The notes: generated by a model not told the origin, from the letters alone. A stretch of 64,000 nt of DNA from Methylophilales bacterium (GCA_019823025.1 CP081940.1:1116001-1180000), one strand, 5' to 3'; positions 18,933-28,664 are shown, numbered from the stretch's first letter. Translations and numbers: made by a program.

Positions 18933-18942
18933 TTGTTAGATA

Positions 18943-19482
18943 CTAGATATCTTTTTGCCACAAAATATCATCAACATTATTTTCTTTATTGATATACCTA
19001 GCCAATACAAAAAGGAAATCAGATAAACGATTAATATATTTTAGTGCGTTTTTATTTACCTCTTCCTTATCATTTAAAAGGAATAGGCTTCTTTCAACCC
19101 TTCTGCATACTGTCCGGCCTAAATGACAATAAGAAGCCGCTTTGGAGCCACCCGGCAATATAAAGTCTTTTAGGGGGGGGAGTATATTATTCATTCGGTC
19201 GAGCTCTTGTTCAAGAAAGTTGACTTTTTTTAAATCAATTTTTTTATAGTTTGGGATAGATAACTCTCCTCCAATATCAAAAAGATCGTGCTGAATTTTT
19301 TTTAAGATATTTGTTTGCGAAACATTTTCTGTAAGAATTAAACCTATAATTGAATTAAGTTCATCAACATTTCCTAAGCATTCAATTCGAGTGCTAAATT
19401 TCTCAACACGAGTTCCATCACCGAGTCCAGTTTTACCTTTATCGCCTGTTTTAGTATAAATTTGTGTTAATCTATTCACCAT
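18943..19482 (-). CDS. PduO-type ATP:cob(I)alamin adenosyltransferase
   Basis: Converts cob(I)alamin to adenosylcobalamin. The 179-residue protein starts with the ATP-binding IYTKTGDKGKTGLGDGTRVEKF, and has GNVDELNSIIGL, LPGGSKAASYCHLGRTVCRRVERSLF and the YINRLSDFLFVLARYIN C terminus of the PduO/MMAB family. It contains a run of eight G on the plus strand (19173-19180) encoding Pro-Pro. The gene implies B12 uptake or salvage; no other cobalamin gene is visible. It is divergent from murI. Confidence 0.94.
   Translation of the reverse strand: MVNRLTQIYTKTGDKGKTGLGDGTRVEKFSTRIECLGNVDELNSIIGLILTENVSQTNILKKIQHDLFDIGGELSIPNYKKIDLKKVNFLEQELDRMNNILPPLKDFILPGGSKAASYCHLGRTVCRRVERSLFLLNDKEEVNKNALKYINRLSDFLFVLARYINKENNVDDILWQKDI
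19173..19180 (+). repeat. Homopolymeric G8 tract inside the adenosyltransferase gene
   Basis: Eight consecutive G on the plus strand (C8 in the coding strand), the most conspicuous G/C homopolymer I noticed in this AT-rich window. It encodes Pro-Pro in a loop before KDFILPGGS. Gain or loss of one base would frameshift the gene about 60 percent of the way through. Confidence 0.9.
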
Positions 19483-19553
19483 AATTTTAAACTGTATTCT
19501 ACATTATTCAATTAATTATTTTGTGTTATCTTTTGTAAACTAAATTTTAATTT

Positions 19554-20360
19554 ATGCAAAAAAAACTCCCTTTAGGTATTTTTGATTCAGGTTTTGGAGG
19601 ATTGTCAGTAGCAAAAAGTATTCATAAGCTTTTACCTCAAGAAGACCTAATATACATTGCAGATTCTGCTTTTTCTCCCTATGGAGACATGAAGGAATCC
19701 GACATAATAAAAAGAGCTCTCTTAATATCAGATTTTCTTGTTAATAAAAAAAAATCAAAAGCAATTGTTATTGCTTGTAACACAGCTACGGCATTTTCCG
19801 TGAATGTACTTCGTGATAGATTTAATATCCCAATAATTGGAATGGAGCCAGCAGTTAAGCCCGCCCTTAAGGTTACATTAAATAAGATGGTAGGCGTTCT
19901 GGCTACAAGTGGTACATCAAAAAGTGCAAAATTTTCTGCTCTTTTAGAAATGTACTCAGGAGACGTAAAATTTTTTGTTCAACCATGCCCAGGACTTGTA
20001 AATGCTATAGAAAGAGGAAGTTTTGATGATGCAGAATTATTTGGGTTACTGGAGAAATATCTAGCTAACTTTAAAAAAAATAGTGTTGATACTATTGTCT
20101 TAGGCTGCACTCATTTTGTTTATATAAAGCATTTAGTAAAAAAAATTATGGGGGCAAATATTAAGATTGTAGATACGAGCGAAGCAGTAGCAAGACAATT
20201 GAGAGTCAAATTAGATGAATTCAATTTGAGGGCAAATTCAAGTGAGCCAGATGAAAAAATGAAGCTCATATTGACTAAACATAAAAATATCCTTCAAGTA
20301 ATTGATCAATTTCTATCTGGAAGTAATTTAAGTTTTAAATTAGAACGAAGCTGGCATTAG
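19554..20360 (+). CDS. murI: Glutamate racemase
   Basis: Interconverts L- and D-glutamate for peptidoglycan. The 268-residue protein has GIFDSGFGGLSVAKSI at the N terminus, YIADSAFSPYGD, the first catalytic cysteine in VIACNTATAFSV and the second in VLGCTHFVYIK, so both acid/base cysteines are intact. Its last bases overlap the convergent zinc-finger gene by 4 bases. Confidence 0.97.
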   Translation: MQKKLPLGIFDSGFGGLSVAKSIHKLLPQEDLIYIADSAFSPYGDMKESDIIKRALLISDFLVNKKKSKAIVIACNTATAFSVNVLRDRFNIPIIGMEPAVKPALKVTLNKMVGVLATSGTSKSAKFSALLEMYSGDVKFFVQPCPGLVNAIERGSFDDAELFGLLEKYLANFKKNSVDTIVLGCTHFVYIKHLVKKIMGANIKIVDTSEAVARQLRVKLDEFNLRANSSEPDEKMKLILTKHKNILQVIDQFLSGSNLSFKLERSWH

Positions 20361-20533
20361 GTTCTTAGCCTAAAAACTTTTCCGCAATAAGGGCAAGCAG
20401 CGTCTTTTTTCTTATCCATATTTATATAGACTCTAGGATGCATCGAAAATGAATCAGCATTATTGGGTGGGCAATAAATTGGAAAATCTTTTTTTATGAC
20501 AAATGTTAATTCTCTAATTTTTTTACTCAACAT
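20357..20533 (-). CDS. CHCC zinc-finger protein, 58 residues
   Basis: A very small gene. Translation from ATG at 20533 gives 58 residues with Cys21, His32, Cys47 and Cys50. The context is YCPPNN, SMHPRVYINMD and ACPYCGKVFRL, which matches the zf-CHCC pattern (C, HPxVYI, CPYCG) shared with the mitochondrial complex I accessory subunit NDUFS6. In betaproteobacteria this small protein is often found beside ilvE, as here: it overlaps the ilvE stop by 11 bases and the convergent murI stop by 4. Zinc binding is well supported by the motif; the role (a link to respiratory complex I is possible) is inference. Confidence 0.88.
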   Translation of the reverse strand: MLSKKIRELTFVIKKDFPIYCPPNNADSFSMHPRVYINMDKKKDAACPYCGKVFRLRT

Positions 20534-21458
20534 AGGTTAACCAATCACTATATTTTTTGTTACAACCTTTTACGATATCAAAATATAAAGATTGAAGCTC
20601 ATGAGTAAGTTTGCCTTTAGTACCAGAACCTATCTTTCTTTTATCTAGTTCTCGAATGGGGGTGACTTCAGCAGCTGTTCCAGTAAAAAACGCTTCGTCC
20701 GCAGTATACACCTCATCACGAGTGATATTTTTTTCAATTACCTCTATACCTAAATCTTTGGCGATGATTATTATTGTATCTCTCGTAATACCCTCGAGTG
20801 CACTATTTAAACTTGGTGTAACTAACTTACCATTTTTAATTAAGAAGAAATTTTCTCCAGTTCCCTCAGTAACAAACCCTTGCGTGTCAAGCAATAGCGC
20901 CTCATCGTAACCATCAGTTTTAGCTTCGTGGTGGGCTAATATTGAATTCATATAGTTACCATTAGCTTTTGCTTTACACATAGTAACGTTTACATGGTGC
21001 CTTGAGTAAGAGGAAGTCTTAACCTGTATGCCATTATCAATAGCCTCCTGACCCATATAAGCACCCCACTCCCATGCGGCAACGATTAAATGAGTAGATA
21101 GCTTATCTGCTGATATGCCCATTTCCTCTGCGCCATAGAAAGCCATCGGTCTGATATAAGCAGATTTTAAATTGTTTTTAGAGACAGAGTTTTTTTGCGC
21201 ATCAATAACTTGCGACTTTGAAAAAGGAATTTTCATATTCATAATATGGGCAGAATTAAATAATCTATCCGTATGTTCATTCAATCTGAATATCGCCGGC
21301 CCATTTTTTGTTTTATAAGCTCTCACCCCCTCAAAAACACCAAGCCCATAGTGAAGCGTGTGCGTCAAAACATGTGTCTTTGCCTCACGCCAGTCTACAA
21401 ATTTATCGTCATACCAGATAAACCCATCTTTATTTTCCATTGATTGCGGTATTGCCAT
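20523..21458 (-). CDS. ilvE: Branched-chain amino acid aminotransferase
   Basis: PLP enzyme for the last step of leucine, isoleucine and valine synthesis. The 311-residue fold-type IV transaminase shows GLGVFEGVRAYKT, SAYIRPMAFYG, the PLP lysine in NVTMCKAKANGNYMNS, EALLLDTQGFVTEGTGENFFL and TRDTIIIIAKDLGIEV. Length and motifs fit the bacterial group I BCAT. It precedes the small CHCC protein in the same unit. Confidence 0.97.
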   Translation of the reverse strand: MAIPQSMENKDGFIWYDDKFVDWREAKTHVLTHTLHYGLGVFEGVRAYKTKNGPAIFRLNEHTDRLFNSAHIMNMKIPFSKSQVIDAQKNSVSKNNLKSAYIRPMAFYGAEEMGISADKLSTHLIVAAWEWGAYMGQEAIDNGIQVKTSSYSRHHVNVTMCKAKANGNYMNSILAHHEAKTDGYDEALLLDTQGFVTEGTGENFFLIKNGKLVTPSLNSALEGITRDTIIIIAKDLGIEVIEKNITRDEVYTADEAFFTGTAAEVTPIRELDKRKIGSGTKGKLTHELQSLYFDIVKGCNKKYSDWLTYVE

Positions 21459-21554
21459 AAAAACCCTTTTTTAAATAATTTAATTCAAATTTATTATAAA
21501 ATTTGCAATTAGATTAGCATGATAAAATGAAAAGTCATTTTTGAGAAACTTTCT

Positions 21555-22121
21555 ATGAATAAATTTTTATATTTGATCCTTTTGGCATGCTTATTATGTT
21601 CTTGTTCCGGAGATAAAAAAAATAACTTTAATGGTTCTGATATAACAAAAGCAAAAATTAATGGGAATTTTAACCTGACCGATCAATACGGTAAAAATAA
21701 AACATTAGCTGACTTTAGGGGGGAAGTTGTTGCAATATTTTTTGGCTTTGCCAATTGTCCAGATATCTGCCCAACTACTTTAGTTGAATTAAAAGAAATC
21801 GATAAAAGAATTAATGATAAAAATTTTAAAGTATTATTTGTGACATTGGATCCAGATAGAGATACCCAAGCAGTACTAAAAGATTATTTAGCATCGTTTA
21901 ATAAGTCTTTTATCGGGTTAACCGGTAGTATAGATGATATAGAAAAAACCGCCCGGCAATATAAAATCTTTAGGTTGAAAGTTGGGGAAGAAGATAGCTA
22001 TACCATTGACCATTCCTCAGCAATATATATGGTTGATAAAGAGGGCGATGTTAGGATTCGCTATCCCTATGGATTCAAAATTGAAGGTATTGTTGAGGAT
22101 ATAAAGAAGCTAATCGAGTGA
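21555..22121 (+). CDS. SCO1/SenC family copper chaperone, lipoprotein
   Basis: Thioredoxin-like protein that delivers copper to the CuA centre of cytochrome c oxidase. The 188-residue protein has a lipobox in LLCSC followed by SGD (Cys near residue 18), so it is probably anchored in the inner or outer membrane facing the periplasm. The copper site is complete: GFANCPDICPTT (CxxxC) and the distal histidine in TIDHSSAIYMVD. Its 3' end overlaps the convergent metallopeptidase gene by 12 bases. No oxidase gene is in the window. Confidence 0.95.
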   Translation: MNKFLYLILLACLLCSCSGDKKNNFNGSDITKAKINGNFNLTDQYGKNKTLADFRGEVVAIFFGFANCPDICPTTLVELKEIDKRINDKNFKVLFVTLDPDRDTQAVLKDYLASFNKSFIGLTGSIDDIEKTARQYKIFRLKVGEEDSYTIDHSSAIYMVDKEGDVRIRYPYGFKIEGIVEDIKKLIE

Positions 22122-22835
22122 ATAAAGGCTAAAACCTTTATTCTTTAAAAAATTTTCAGCTAATTTATAATCTGGGTTAATTTTTTTTACTAAATTCCAA
22201 AAATTTCTTGAATGGTCCATGTGAGTTAAATGGGCAAACTCATGACAGATAACATAGTCTATGACATAAGGATCTGCTTGAATAAGCCGCCAATTTATTC
22301 TGACCTCAGTCTTACTGTTACATGTTCCCCACCTAGTTTTTGCATTCGAAAGTAGTATTGAATTTGAGGGGATTGAGTTAATTTTTGAAATTTCGTAGGC
22401 TCTTTGTGAAAAATAGTCTAGCGCTGTCTCTTTTAACCACTTTATAAAAAAAGTTTTAATTTTTTCTTGGTCAGAAGGGTCTTTGAAGTAAATATTTAAG
22501 CTCTCTGTGTCGCGCCATTCTATTTTATTTTTACCTTGGAATAGGGAAAGTCGAATCTTTTTTCCAAGTAGATTAAATTTAGTGCCATTTTCAATAATGA
22601 GTTTTTTCTTTTGAGGCTCTATAAGTGCTAATTTTTTTTTAATCCAATTTATTTTTAATGATATGAGCTGATTAATTTTTCTTTCTGTCATGTAAAAGGG
22701 TGCGCTTACGATCAAGCCATTTTCGGTAATTTTTAAACTTAATGTTTTTTTAGATTTTTTAATTAACTGATATTTTAATGATTTATCGTTTGATAATGGA
22801 AATTCAACAATTTTTTTTGAATTAAAGTTAAACAT
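22110..22835 (-). CDS. YgjP-like M48 family metallopeptidase (DUF45)
   Basis: A 241-residue protein of the YgjP/WLM type. The zinc motif HExxH is present in VICHEFAHLTHMDHSRNFW near residue 200, preceded by the family's AKTRWGTCNSKTEVRINWRLIQ. There is no signal peptide, so it is likely cytoplasmic. The physiological substrate is not known for the family. The start overlaps plsC by 8 bases, implying co-translation. Confidence 0.88.
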   Translation of the reverse strand: MFNFNSKKIVEFPLSNDKSLKYQLIKKSKKTLSLKITENGLIVSAPFYMTERKINQLISLKINWIKKKLALIEPQKKKLIIENGTKFNLLGKKIRLSLFQGKNKIEWRDTESLNIYFKDPSDQEKIKTFFIKWLKETALDYFSQRAYEISKINSIPSNSILLSNAKTRWGTCNSKTEVRINWRLIQADPYVIDYVICHEFAHLTHMDHSRNFWNLVKKINPDYKLAENFLKNKGFSLYSLD

Positions 22836-23532
22836 TTATCTTTAACATTTCTTTTTCTATCCAGTCTTTTGTTTCTTGATTTATTTTGTCAGCCTTTGCT
22901 GTATCACTTGAAATTACTTTTCCTATCGAAACAGTAATGACTCCTGATTTTTTAATAATAGAATTTTTTGGCCAGAAAAAACCTGCATTATGTGCGACAG
23001 GGAGGATAGGTATTTTAGTTTGCGATGCTAACCAGGCACCGCCGATATGATACTTGCCAATTTCTTTAGGTTTGATCCTTGTGCCTTCAGGGAAGATAAC
23101 AATACAGAATCCTTTTCTAATTCGATCAAGACCTTGTTCTAGCATTTGATTTAATGATTTTTTACCTAACGATCGGTCAATGGCAATGGGTGAAGTCATC
23201 GCTAAACCCCATCCAAAAAAAGGGACAAATAATAATTCACGTTTCATCACCCACACCTGAGGTGGAAAAATTTTTTGAAATGCTAACGTTTCCCAGGCTG
23301 ATTGATGTTTAGATAAAATTATGCAGGGATTTTTAGGAATATTTTCTTGGCCTTTTATCCTAAATGTGATGTTGCATGTCCATTTCAACCAAACCAACAT
23401 TGTTTTGGCCCATAAAGAAATAAATTTATAGCGATGCATCGGCGAAGCTGGGAAGGTGAGTATTGAAAGCAATGTAAATGGAATTGTAAAAATCCACATA
23501 CCCAACTGAAATAATATCGATCTTAATAACAT
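22828..23532 (-). CDS. plsC: 1-acyl-sn-glycerol-3-phosphate acyltransferase
   Basis: Acylates lysophosphatidic acid to phosphatidic acid at the inner membrane. The 234-residue protein has two N-terminal hydrophobic segments, motif I in LSKHQSAWETLAF, and motif III in VIFPEGTRIKPKE. Motif I reads H-x4-E rather than the textbook H-x4-D; I believe this HQSAWE form is common in betaproteobacterial PlsC homologues, so I do not treat it as inactivating. It follows gmhB by 2 bases, the usual gmhB-plsC pairing after glyS. Confidence 0.93.
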   Translation of the reverse strand: MLLRSILFQLGMWIFTIPFTLLSILTFPASPMHRYKFISLWAKTMLVWLKWTCNITFRIKGQENIPKNPCIILSKHQSAWETLAFQKIFPPQVWVMKRELLFVPFFGWGLAMTSPIAIDRSLGKKSLNQMLEQGLDRIRKGFCIVIFPEGTRIKPKEIGKYHIGGAWLASQTKIPILPVAHNAGFFWPKNSIIKKSGVITVSIGKVISSDTAKADKINQETKDWIEKEMLKINV

Positions 23533-23534
23533 TA

Positions 23535-24074
23535 CTATTCCATTTTAATAATAAATTTGGCAGCCTCTAGAAGATTATCAAAAATTAAGGTATTGCGTGG
23601 GAAGGATTTCTTTTTTTCAACATCCTTTCCATTACCTGTTCTGACAAGAATAGGTTGGGCCTCAGATTTTGAATAAGCCTCTAAGTCTCTTGTTGAATCG
23701 CCAATAGCAGGTATTTTTTCTAAATTAATACTGTAGTGTTCTTTTATTTTTTGCATTAATCCAGTTTTTGGTTTTCTGCATGCGCAGTCATCTTCTTCAA
23801 CATGAGGGCAATAAAAAATTTTATCAATCTTGCTCCTTTTTTTATTTAGCAAATCTTGCATTTTTTTATGAATATTATCTAAGGTAACATTACTAATTAA
23901 TTTTTTACCAACAGCACTTTGATTTGTTGCCACAACCACAGTATATCCATTTTTATTCAATAAACTAATTGCTTCAAGGCTTCCTTCTATGGGGATCCAC
24001 TCCTCAGGAGTTTTTATGGAATGAATGCTGTCTTTATTGATAACGCCGTCTCTATCCAATATCACTAATTTCAT
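23535..24074 (-). CDS. gmhB: D-glycero-beta-D-manno-heptose 1,7-bisphosphate 7-phosphatase
   Basis: HAD phosphatase in ADP-heptose synthesis for the lipopolysaccharide inner core. The 179-residue protein shows VILDRDGVINKDS (nucleophile and acid aspartates), VATNQSAVGK, the zinc-binding cysteine/histidine cluster in FYCPHVEEDDCACRKPKTGLM (split C-H...C-C), and AIGDSTRDLEA. It is one base from glyS. Confidence 0.95.
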   Translation of the reverse strand: MKLVILDRDGVINKDSIHSIKTPEEWIPIEGSLEAISLLNKNGYTVVVATNQSAVGKKLISNVTLDNIHKKMQDLLNKKRSKIDKIFYCPHVEEDDCACRKPKTGLMQKIKEHYSINLEKIPAIGDSTRDLEAYSKSEAQPILVRTGNGKDVEKKKSFPRNTLIFDNLLEAAKFIIKME

Positions 24075-24075
24075 C

Positions 24076-26163
24076 TCAAGAGGCTAATTTAGAAATATCA
24101 GCAACACAGTTTAAATTTTGTCTTAAATTGAACAGCAGGCTATATCGATTATTTTTGATTTTGGAATTATCAGCATTTACCATCACTTTTTCAAAGAAAT
24201 TATTTATTGGCGTATTTAAAATGACTAAATTTTTTAATGCACTTATAAAATCATTCTTAATTAAACATTGATTAATTTTTGGCTCAAGATCTAACAAAAC
24301 TTTATGAAGCATAATTTCTTCATTTTCTATGAGGAGATTTTCATCAATAGGGTTAATGGAAATTTTGTCTGCTTTTTTGAGGATATTAGATACCCGTTTA
24401 TTTGCTGATGAGAGTGTCTCAGATTCCTTGAGTTTTACAAATTCAGAGATTGCCTCTAAGCGTTCTAAAATATCATAAATTTTTTCTGGTCTTGAAGATA
24501 TGAGTGCATCAACTATCTCATTGGAATAACCAAGGTCTTTAAGGTAGTTGAAAAGTCTCTCATAGAGAAAATTAGTCAAACTTATCCTAGCAGAATCATT
24601 TTTATCTATGAAGTCATCGATTAATTTATTTAGATTAACTGGCAATTTTTTTTCTATAATTATTCTTATCACGCCTATAGCGTTTCTCCTTAAGCCAAAG
24701 GGATCTTTTTCGCCTGTGGGAATTTCATTTATAGAAAATAAATCAATCAGGGTTGTAAATTTATCAGCAATTGCAAGCATAAAACCTAACTCATCTCTTG
24801 GTAGTGAATCATTAGAGAATCTTGGTTTATAGTGATCTTCAATCGCATTGGCAAAACTTTCATTTTTATTTTCGTTAAGTGCATAGTAGCGCCCCATTAT
24901 TCCTTGTAGTTTTGGGAATTCACCTACCATAAGGCTTAAAAGGTCTGCTTTAGAAAAAAGACTTAACTCCATTAGATCAATATTAAATTCTAAATTTAAA
25001 TTTTTGGTTAAGTACTGTAGTTTTTGATTAACCCTCTCTGTCCGATCTTTTTGTGATCCTAGCTTGTGATGGTAGATAACGTTTTTAAGTTTTTCACAAA
25101 AATTTGTTAAACCCAGCTTCTTATCTTCATCATAAAAGAATTCAGCATCCGCTAAACGCGGCCTGATAACTTTTTCATTACCATGGATAACTTGATTTGA
25201 ATTTTTTGGTGAGATATTTGAAATAATAATAAAACTATTTGTTAGGCCATCATTTTTATTGAAAATAGGGAAGTATTTTTGGTTTGTCTTCATCGTTAAT
25301 GTGAGACATTCTTCTGGGATAGAAAGATATTTATCTTCAAAGTTACCAATTAAAATATTTGGCATTTCGACAAGAGATGTCACCTCATCAATTAAAGCTT
25401 CATCTTCAGTAATAAAAAAATCTTTACCAAGTTTAGTGAGAGTATCTTTTATATCCTTTTTAATCTTAGTTTTACGATTATTAAAGCATGCAATTACGTT
25501 ACCATCTGACTCTAAAGTTTTTTCATAATCATCAGCATGCTTGATTATGATAGTTTCTTTATTGGATTCAAACCTATGGCCTCGTGTTGTATTTGATGAC
25601 TTGCAGCCAAGAACACTTGCATTTAATACTTTTTTTCCATGAAGTACAATTAAACTCCTCATTGGTCTAGCAAAGTTGACTGATGTCCATCCGTCTTTAA
25701 GTTGATAACTCATCACTTTTTTTATTGCTAATTTTTGAATTGAATTATTGATAATATCGTTCAAAGAGTCTTCAAGCTTTAAACCTTTTAATTTTTTTGT
25801 AACATAAATAAATTTTTGACCTTTATCTTCTTTAATTTCAAGATCTTCAGTTTTAATTGCTTCATCGATAGAACTTATTTTTTTTATTAATGGTTGTGTT
25901 GGTTTATTATTTTCATCAAAGCCTACAGAGTAGGGCATTAGTTTAATCAGCTTTTCTTCGTCCTCTGCTTCATCTTTTACTGATTTAATTTTTACAGCAA
26001 TTCTTCTTGGCGTAGCAAATGTTTGAAAATCACTCCTAGTTACTAAATTACTTGAGATAAGTTCTGATGCTATGGCTTCACCGAACTGTTGACTAAAAGA
26101 TTCGAGCGAATCAGGCGGTAACTCCTCTGTGAAAAGTTCTATTAGTAAATTATCTTTAACCAC
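24076..26163 (-). CDS. glyS: Glycyl-tRNA synthetase beta subunit
   Basis: Large subunit of the tetrameric bacterial GlyRS. Signature regions are [18 protein letters not shown] at the N terminus, [37 protein letters not shown] and [16 protein letters not shown], with the anticodon-binding domain at the C terminus. The open frame begins at 26190. The conserved sequence starts only after residue 10, so I prefer the GTG at 26163, which gives an 8-base overlap with glyQ; the GTG at 26172 is an alternative. Confidence 0.96.
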   Translation of the reverse strand: MVKDNLLIELFTEELPPDSLESFSQQFGEAIASELISSNLVTRSDFQTFATPRRIAVKIKSVKDEAEDEEKLIKLMPYSVGFDENNKPTQPLIKKISSIDEAIKTEDLEIKEDKGQKFIYVTKKLKGLKLEDSLNDIINNSIQKLAIKKVMSYQLKDGWTSVNFARPMRSLIVLHGKKVLNASVLGCKSSNTTRGHRFESNKETIIIKHADDYEKTLESDGNVIACFNNRKTKIKKDIKDTLTKLGKDFFITEDEALIDEVTSLVEMPNILIGNFEDKYLSIPEECLTLTMKTNQKYFPIFNKNDGLTNSFIIISNISPKNSNQVIHGNEKVIRPRLADAEFFYDEDKKLGLTNFCEKLKNVIYHHKLGSQKDRTERVNQKLQYLTKNLNLEFNIDLMELSLFSKADLLSLMVGEFPKLQGIMGRYYALNENKNESFANAIEDHYKPRFSNDSLPRDELGFMLAIADKFTTLIDLFSINEIPTGEKDPFGLRRNAIGVIRIIIEKKLPVNLNKLIDDFIDKNDSARISLTNFLYERLFNYLKDLGYSNEIVDALISSRPEKIYDILERLEAISEFVKLKESETLSSANKRVSNILKKADKISINPIDENLLIENEEIMLHKVLLDLEPKINQCLIKNDFISALKNLVILNTPINNFFEKVMVNADNSKIKNNRYSLLFNLRQNLNCVADISKLAS

Positions 26164-27082
26164 TTGAATCACTTTTTTTATCAAGTTCACTTATCGCTTC
26201 TTTAGCATGGCTTTTATCTGCCATGGGAAAGCCTAATTTTTTTCTGCTCAATAAGTATGCGCTAGCAACATTTCTAGAAATATCTCTTATTTTTCCAATA
26301 TAGTCAGCTCTTTCTGTAACGCTTATGACCCCTCGAGCATCTAATAAATTAAATGTATGCGCTGATTTTAAAACTTGCTCGTAGGCAGGTAATGCAAGGT
26401 TTTCTTCTACAAGTTTATTTGCTTGTTTAGAGTGGGAGGCAAAAGCCTTTAATAGAAATTCACTATCACTGAATTTAAAGTTGTAACTACTCTGTTCTTT
26501 TTCATTTTGTAAGAAAACATCACCATAGCTAATTCCATCTGTCCATTGAATATCGTAAACACTATCTACATTTTGAATATACATAGCGAGCCTTTCTAAT
26601 CCATAAGTAATTTCACCCGTGATTGGCTTACATGTAATCCCACCTACCTGCTGGAAATAAGTAAATTGAGTGATCTCCATTCCATTTAACCAAACCTCCC
26701 ACCCTAAGCCCCAGGCTCCTAGTGTTGGATTTTCCCAGTTATCTTCTACTAGGCGGATATCATTTTTATTAAGATCAATACCAAGGCTCTGAATAGATGA
26801 CATATAAAGATCCACAATATTTTCTGGTGCAGGTTTTAACGCAACTTGAAATTGATAATAGTGCTGCAGACGATTTGGATTTTCACCATAACGTCCATCT
26901 TTTGGCCTTCTACTTGGCTGTACATAGGCAGCTTTCCATGGCTCAGGCCCAATCGACTTTAAAAATGTGGCGGTATGTGAGGTTCCGGCACCAACTTCCA
27001 TATCATAGGGCTGAATGATGGCGCATCCTTGATTACTCCAATATTCCTGAAGCTTAAAAATAATTTCTTGGAAGTTAAGCAT
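26156..27082 (-). CDS. glyQ: Glycyl-tRNA synthetase alpha subunit
   Basis: Catalytic subunit of the alpha2-beta2 glycyl-tRNA synthetase. The 308-residue class II protein begins with [19 protein letters not shown] and contains [46 protein letters not shown] and [20 protein letters not shown], nearly invariant in the family. It is separated from lnt upstream by 21 bases. Confidence 0.98.
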   Translation of the reverse strand: MLNFQEIIFKLQEYWSNQGCAIIQPYDMEVGAGTSHTATFLKSIGPEPWKAAYVQPSRRPKDGRYGENPNRLQHYYQFQVALKPAPENIVDLYMSSIQSLGIDLNKNDIRLVEDNWENPTLGAWGLGWEVWLNGMEITQFTYFQQVGGITCKPITGEITYGLERLAMYIQNVDSVYDIQWTDGISYGDVFLQNEKEQSSYNFKFSDSEFLLKAFASHSKQANKLVEENLALPAYEQVLKSAHTFNLLDARGVISVTERADYIGKIRDISRNVASAYLLSRKKLGFPMADKSHAKEAISELDKKSDSSG

Positions 27083-27103
27083 TTTTTTAATTTTAATTAA
27101 TTA

Positions 27104-28606
27104 TCAACGTATTTTACGTTGTTTCTTAATCACAGCAAGAAACTTACTAATTAATTTTTCTCGCAACAAGGTAATTGAGGTAATTAAAAAACATAGAATT
27201 AAAATTGGAAAATGACCATATTTTATAAATGGCGTACTTCCATTAAAACCCTGTACATTCTGAGTAAGTGACCCACTTTGAAATTGGGGAAGTTTATTCA
27301 TGACCTTACCTTTTTCATTGATAAAAGCAGTGACGCCAGTATTTGTCGCTCGAAGCATCATCCTTCCCGTTTCAATGGCTCTTGCTTGTGAAATTTGTAA
27401 ATGTTGTTCGGCAGCAATTGAATGTCCATACCATGCATCATTACTCATATTTAACAAAATATTTGCGTTAGGTAATTGACGAATAATTTCATTCCCAAAT
27501 ACATCTTCATAGCAAATATTTATTGCTATTTTTTGTTGATCAAACTTCATTGGAAGCTGTTTTCTCTCACCTCTTGATAAATCATTAAATGGCATGTTTA
27601 GTAAATCTTCATAAATGAAACCAAAAATATTTCTTAGTGGTACATATTCTCCAAAAGGGACTAAATGATATTTTCTATATTTCTGTGATTCATCTTCGCC
27701 ATAAGAAACTGCAGAGTTATAAACGCCAACATCTTCCCTTTCGATGACACCTAAAATTAGATTTCCGTCAATTTTGTTCATATGTCCTTTAATTTTATTT
27801 AAATAACTTGATGGGATATATTCAAGTAAAAGTGGTATTGCGGTTTCTGGTAAAACAGTCAGGGGAGAATTACTTTTTAAAATTAAACTTTCATACTTAT
27901 TTAATATTTTTTTAATTTTAGTTTGATCCCACTTTTCATCTTGCTTTACATTGCCCTGTAATAATGTAACTTCAATAGAGCTTCCATTTGGCTCTGTCCA
28001 TTCAATCTTTTTTAGAAAATGACCTCCACCCCAAATAATAATGATTAAAAAAATAATCCATAAACGTAGATTAGCTTTTAGTAACAAAAGAAATAAGAGA
28101 TGCGAGGTTAATATTAGAAGGAAGCTAACACCATAGATACCTATAATAGGAATATAGCCAGCCAAAGGGCTTCCCTCAACTTGAGAATAACCAAGAGTTA
28201 ACCATGGAAAACCTGTAAAGATCCAAGAGCGAACCCATTCAACTAGTGTGAAAATTGCTGGGACTAAGAGAGGTTGATTTTTAAATTTTGGAAAAACTGA
28301 AAGGGACAGAAAAAAAAGGGATAGAAATAAACATAAACTCAAGGTTGAGAGTATTGCTAAACTTTCTGGCATGCCCCCAAATCTTTGGAGGCAGATATAT
28401 ATCCAATAAATTCCAAAAATAAATAAACCTAATCCAAAAAGAAGACATTCTTTGAGGGGCAGATTATTTTTATGGATTAACCAAAAAAAAATGGTAAATA
28501 CAAGCGGGGGGATGAGATAAAAATTAAACGGGGAAAAACTTAAAACAAGGAAACTTCCAAGAATGAGAAAAGATGTATCAAAGGCTTGTTTGAATAAAAA
28601 GGTCAA
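27104..28606 (-). CDS. lnt: Apolipoprotein N-acyltransferase
   Basis: Adds the third acyl chain to lipoproteins at the inner membrane. The 500-residue protein has about seven membrane segments in its first 200 residues, a nitrilase-like periplasmic domain, and a final membrane helix. The catalytic triad is visible: glutamate in VLPETAIPLL, lysine in YRKYHLVPFGEYVPLR and cysteine in INICYEDVFG. The start is a TTG at 28606, with no ribosome-binding site but a 9-bp inverted repeat immediately upstream (28610-28636). The lipoproteins MlaA, LolB and SCO1 in this window are likely substrates. Confidence 0.94.
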   Translation of the reverse strand: MTFLFKQAFDTSFLILGSFLVLSFSPFNFYLIPPLVFTIFFWLIHKNNLPLKECLLFGLGLFIFGIYWIYICLQRFGGMPESLAILSTLSLCLFLSLFFLSLSVFPKFKNQPLLVPAIFTLVEWVRSWIFTGFPWLTLGYSQVEGSPLAGYIPIIGIYGVSFLLILTSHLLFLLLLKANLRLWIIFLIIIIWGGGHFLKKIEWTEPNGSSIEVTLLQGNVKQDEKWDQTKIKKILNKYESLILKSNSPLTVLPETAIPLLLEYIPSSYLNKIKGHMNKIDGNLILGVIEREDVGVYNSAVSYGEDESQKYRKYHLVPFGEYVPLRNIFGFIYEDLLNMPFNDLSRGERKQLPMKFDQQKIAINICYEDVFGNEIIRQLPNANILLNMSNDAWYGHSIAAEQHLQISQARAIETGRMMLRATNTGVTAFINEKGKVMNKLPQFQSGSLTQNVQGFNGSTPFIKYGHFPILILCFLITSITLLREKLISKFLAVIKKQRKIR

Positions 28607-28609
28607 AGC

Positions 28610-28636
28610 GTACTATTTCAATTAGTAAAATAGTAC
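28610..28636 (-). promoter_or_regulatory. Inverted repeat just upstream of the lnt start codon
   Basis: A perfect 9-bp stem (GTACTATTT / AAATAGTAC) around a 9-base loop, ending 3 bases before the lnt TTG. In mRNA it would occupy the ribosome-binding region. No T-run follows on the minus strand, so a classical terminator is unlikely. A transcription-factor operator or mRNA structure is possible. Confidence 0.4.
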
Positions 28637-28664
28637 TTTAACCTAGTTATTAATCTTGTAAAAA

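Noticed and set aside
22828..23532. PlsC with HxxxxE instead of HxxxxD as an inactive enzyme
   Set aside because: I believe the HQSAWE form recurs in betaproteobacterial homologues; all other motifs are intact.
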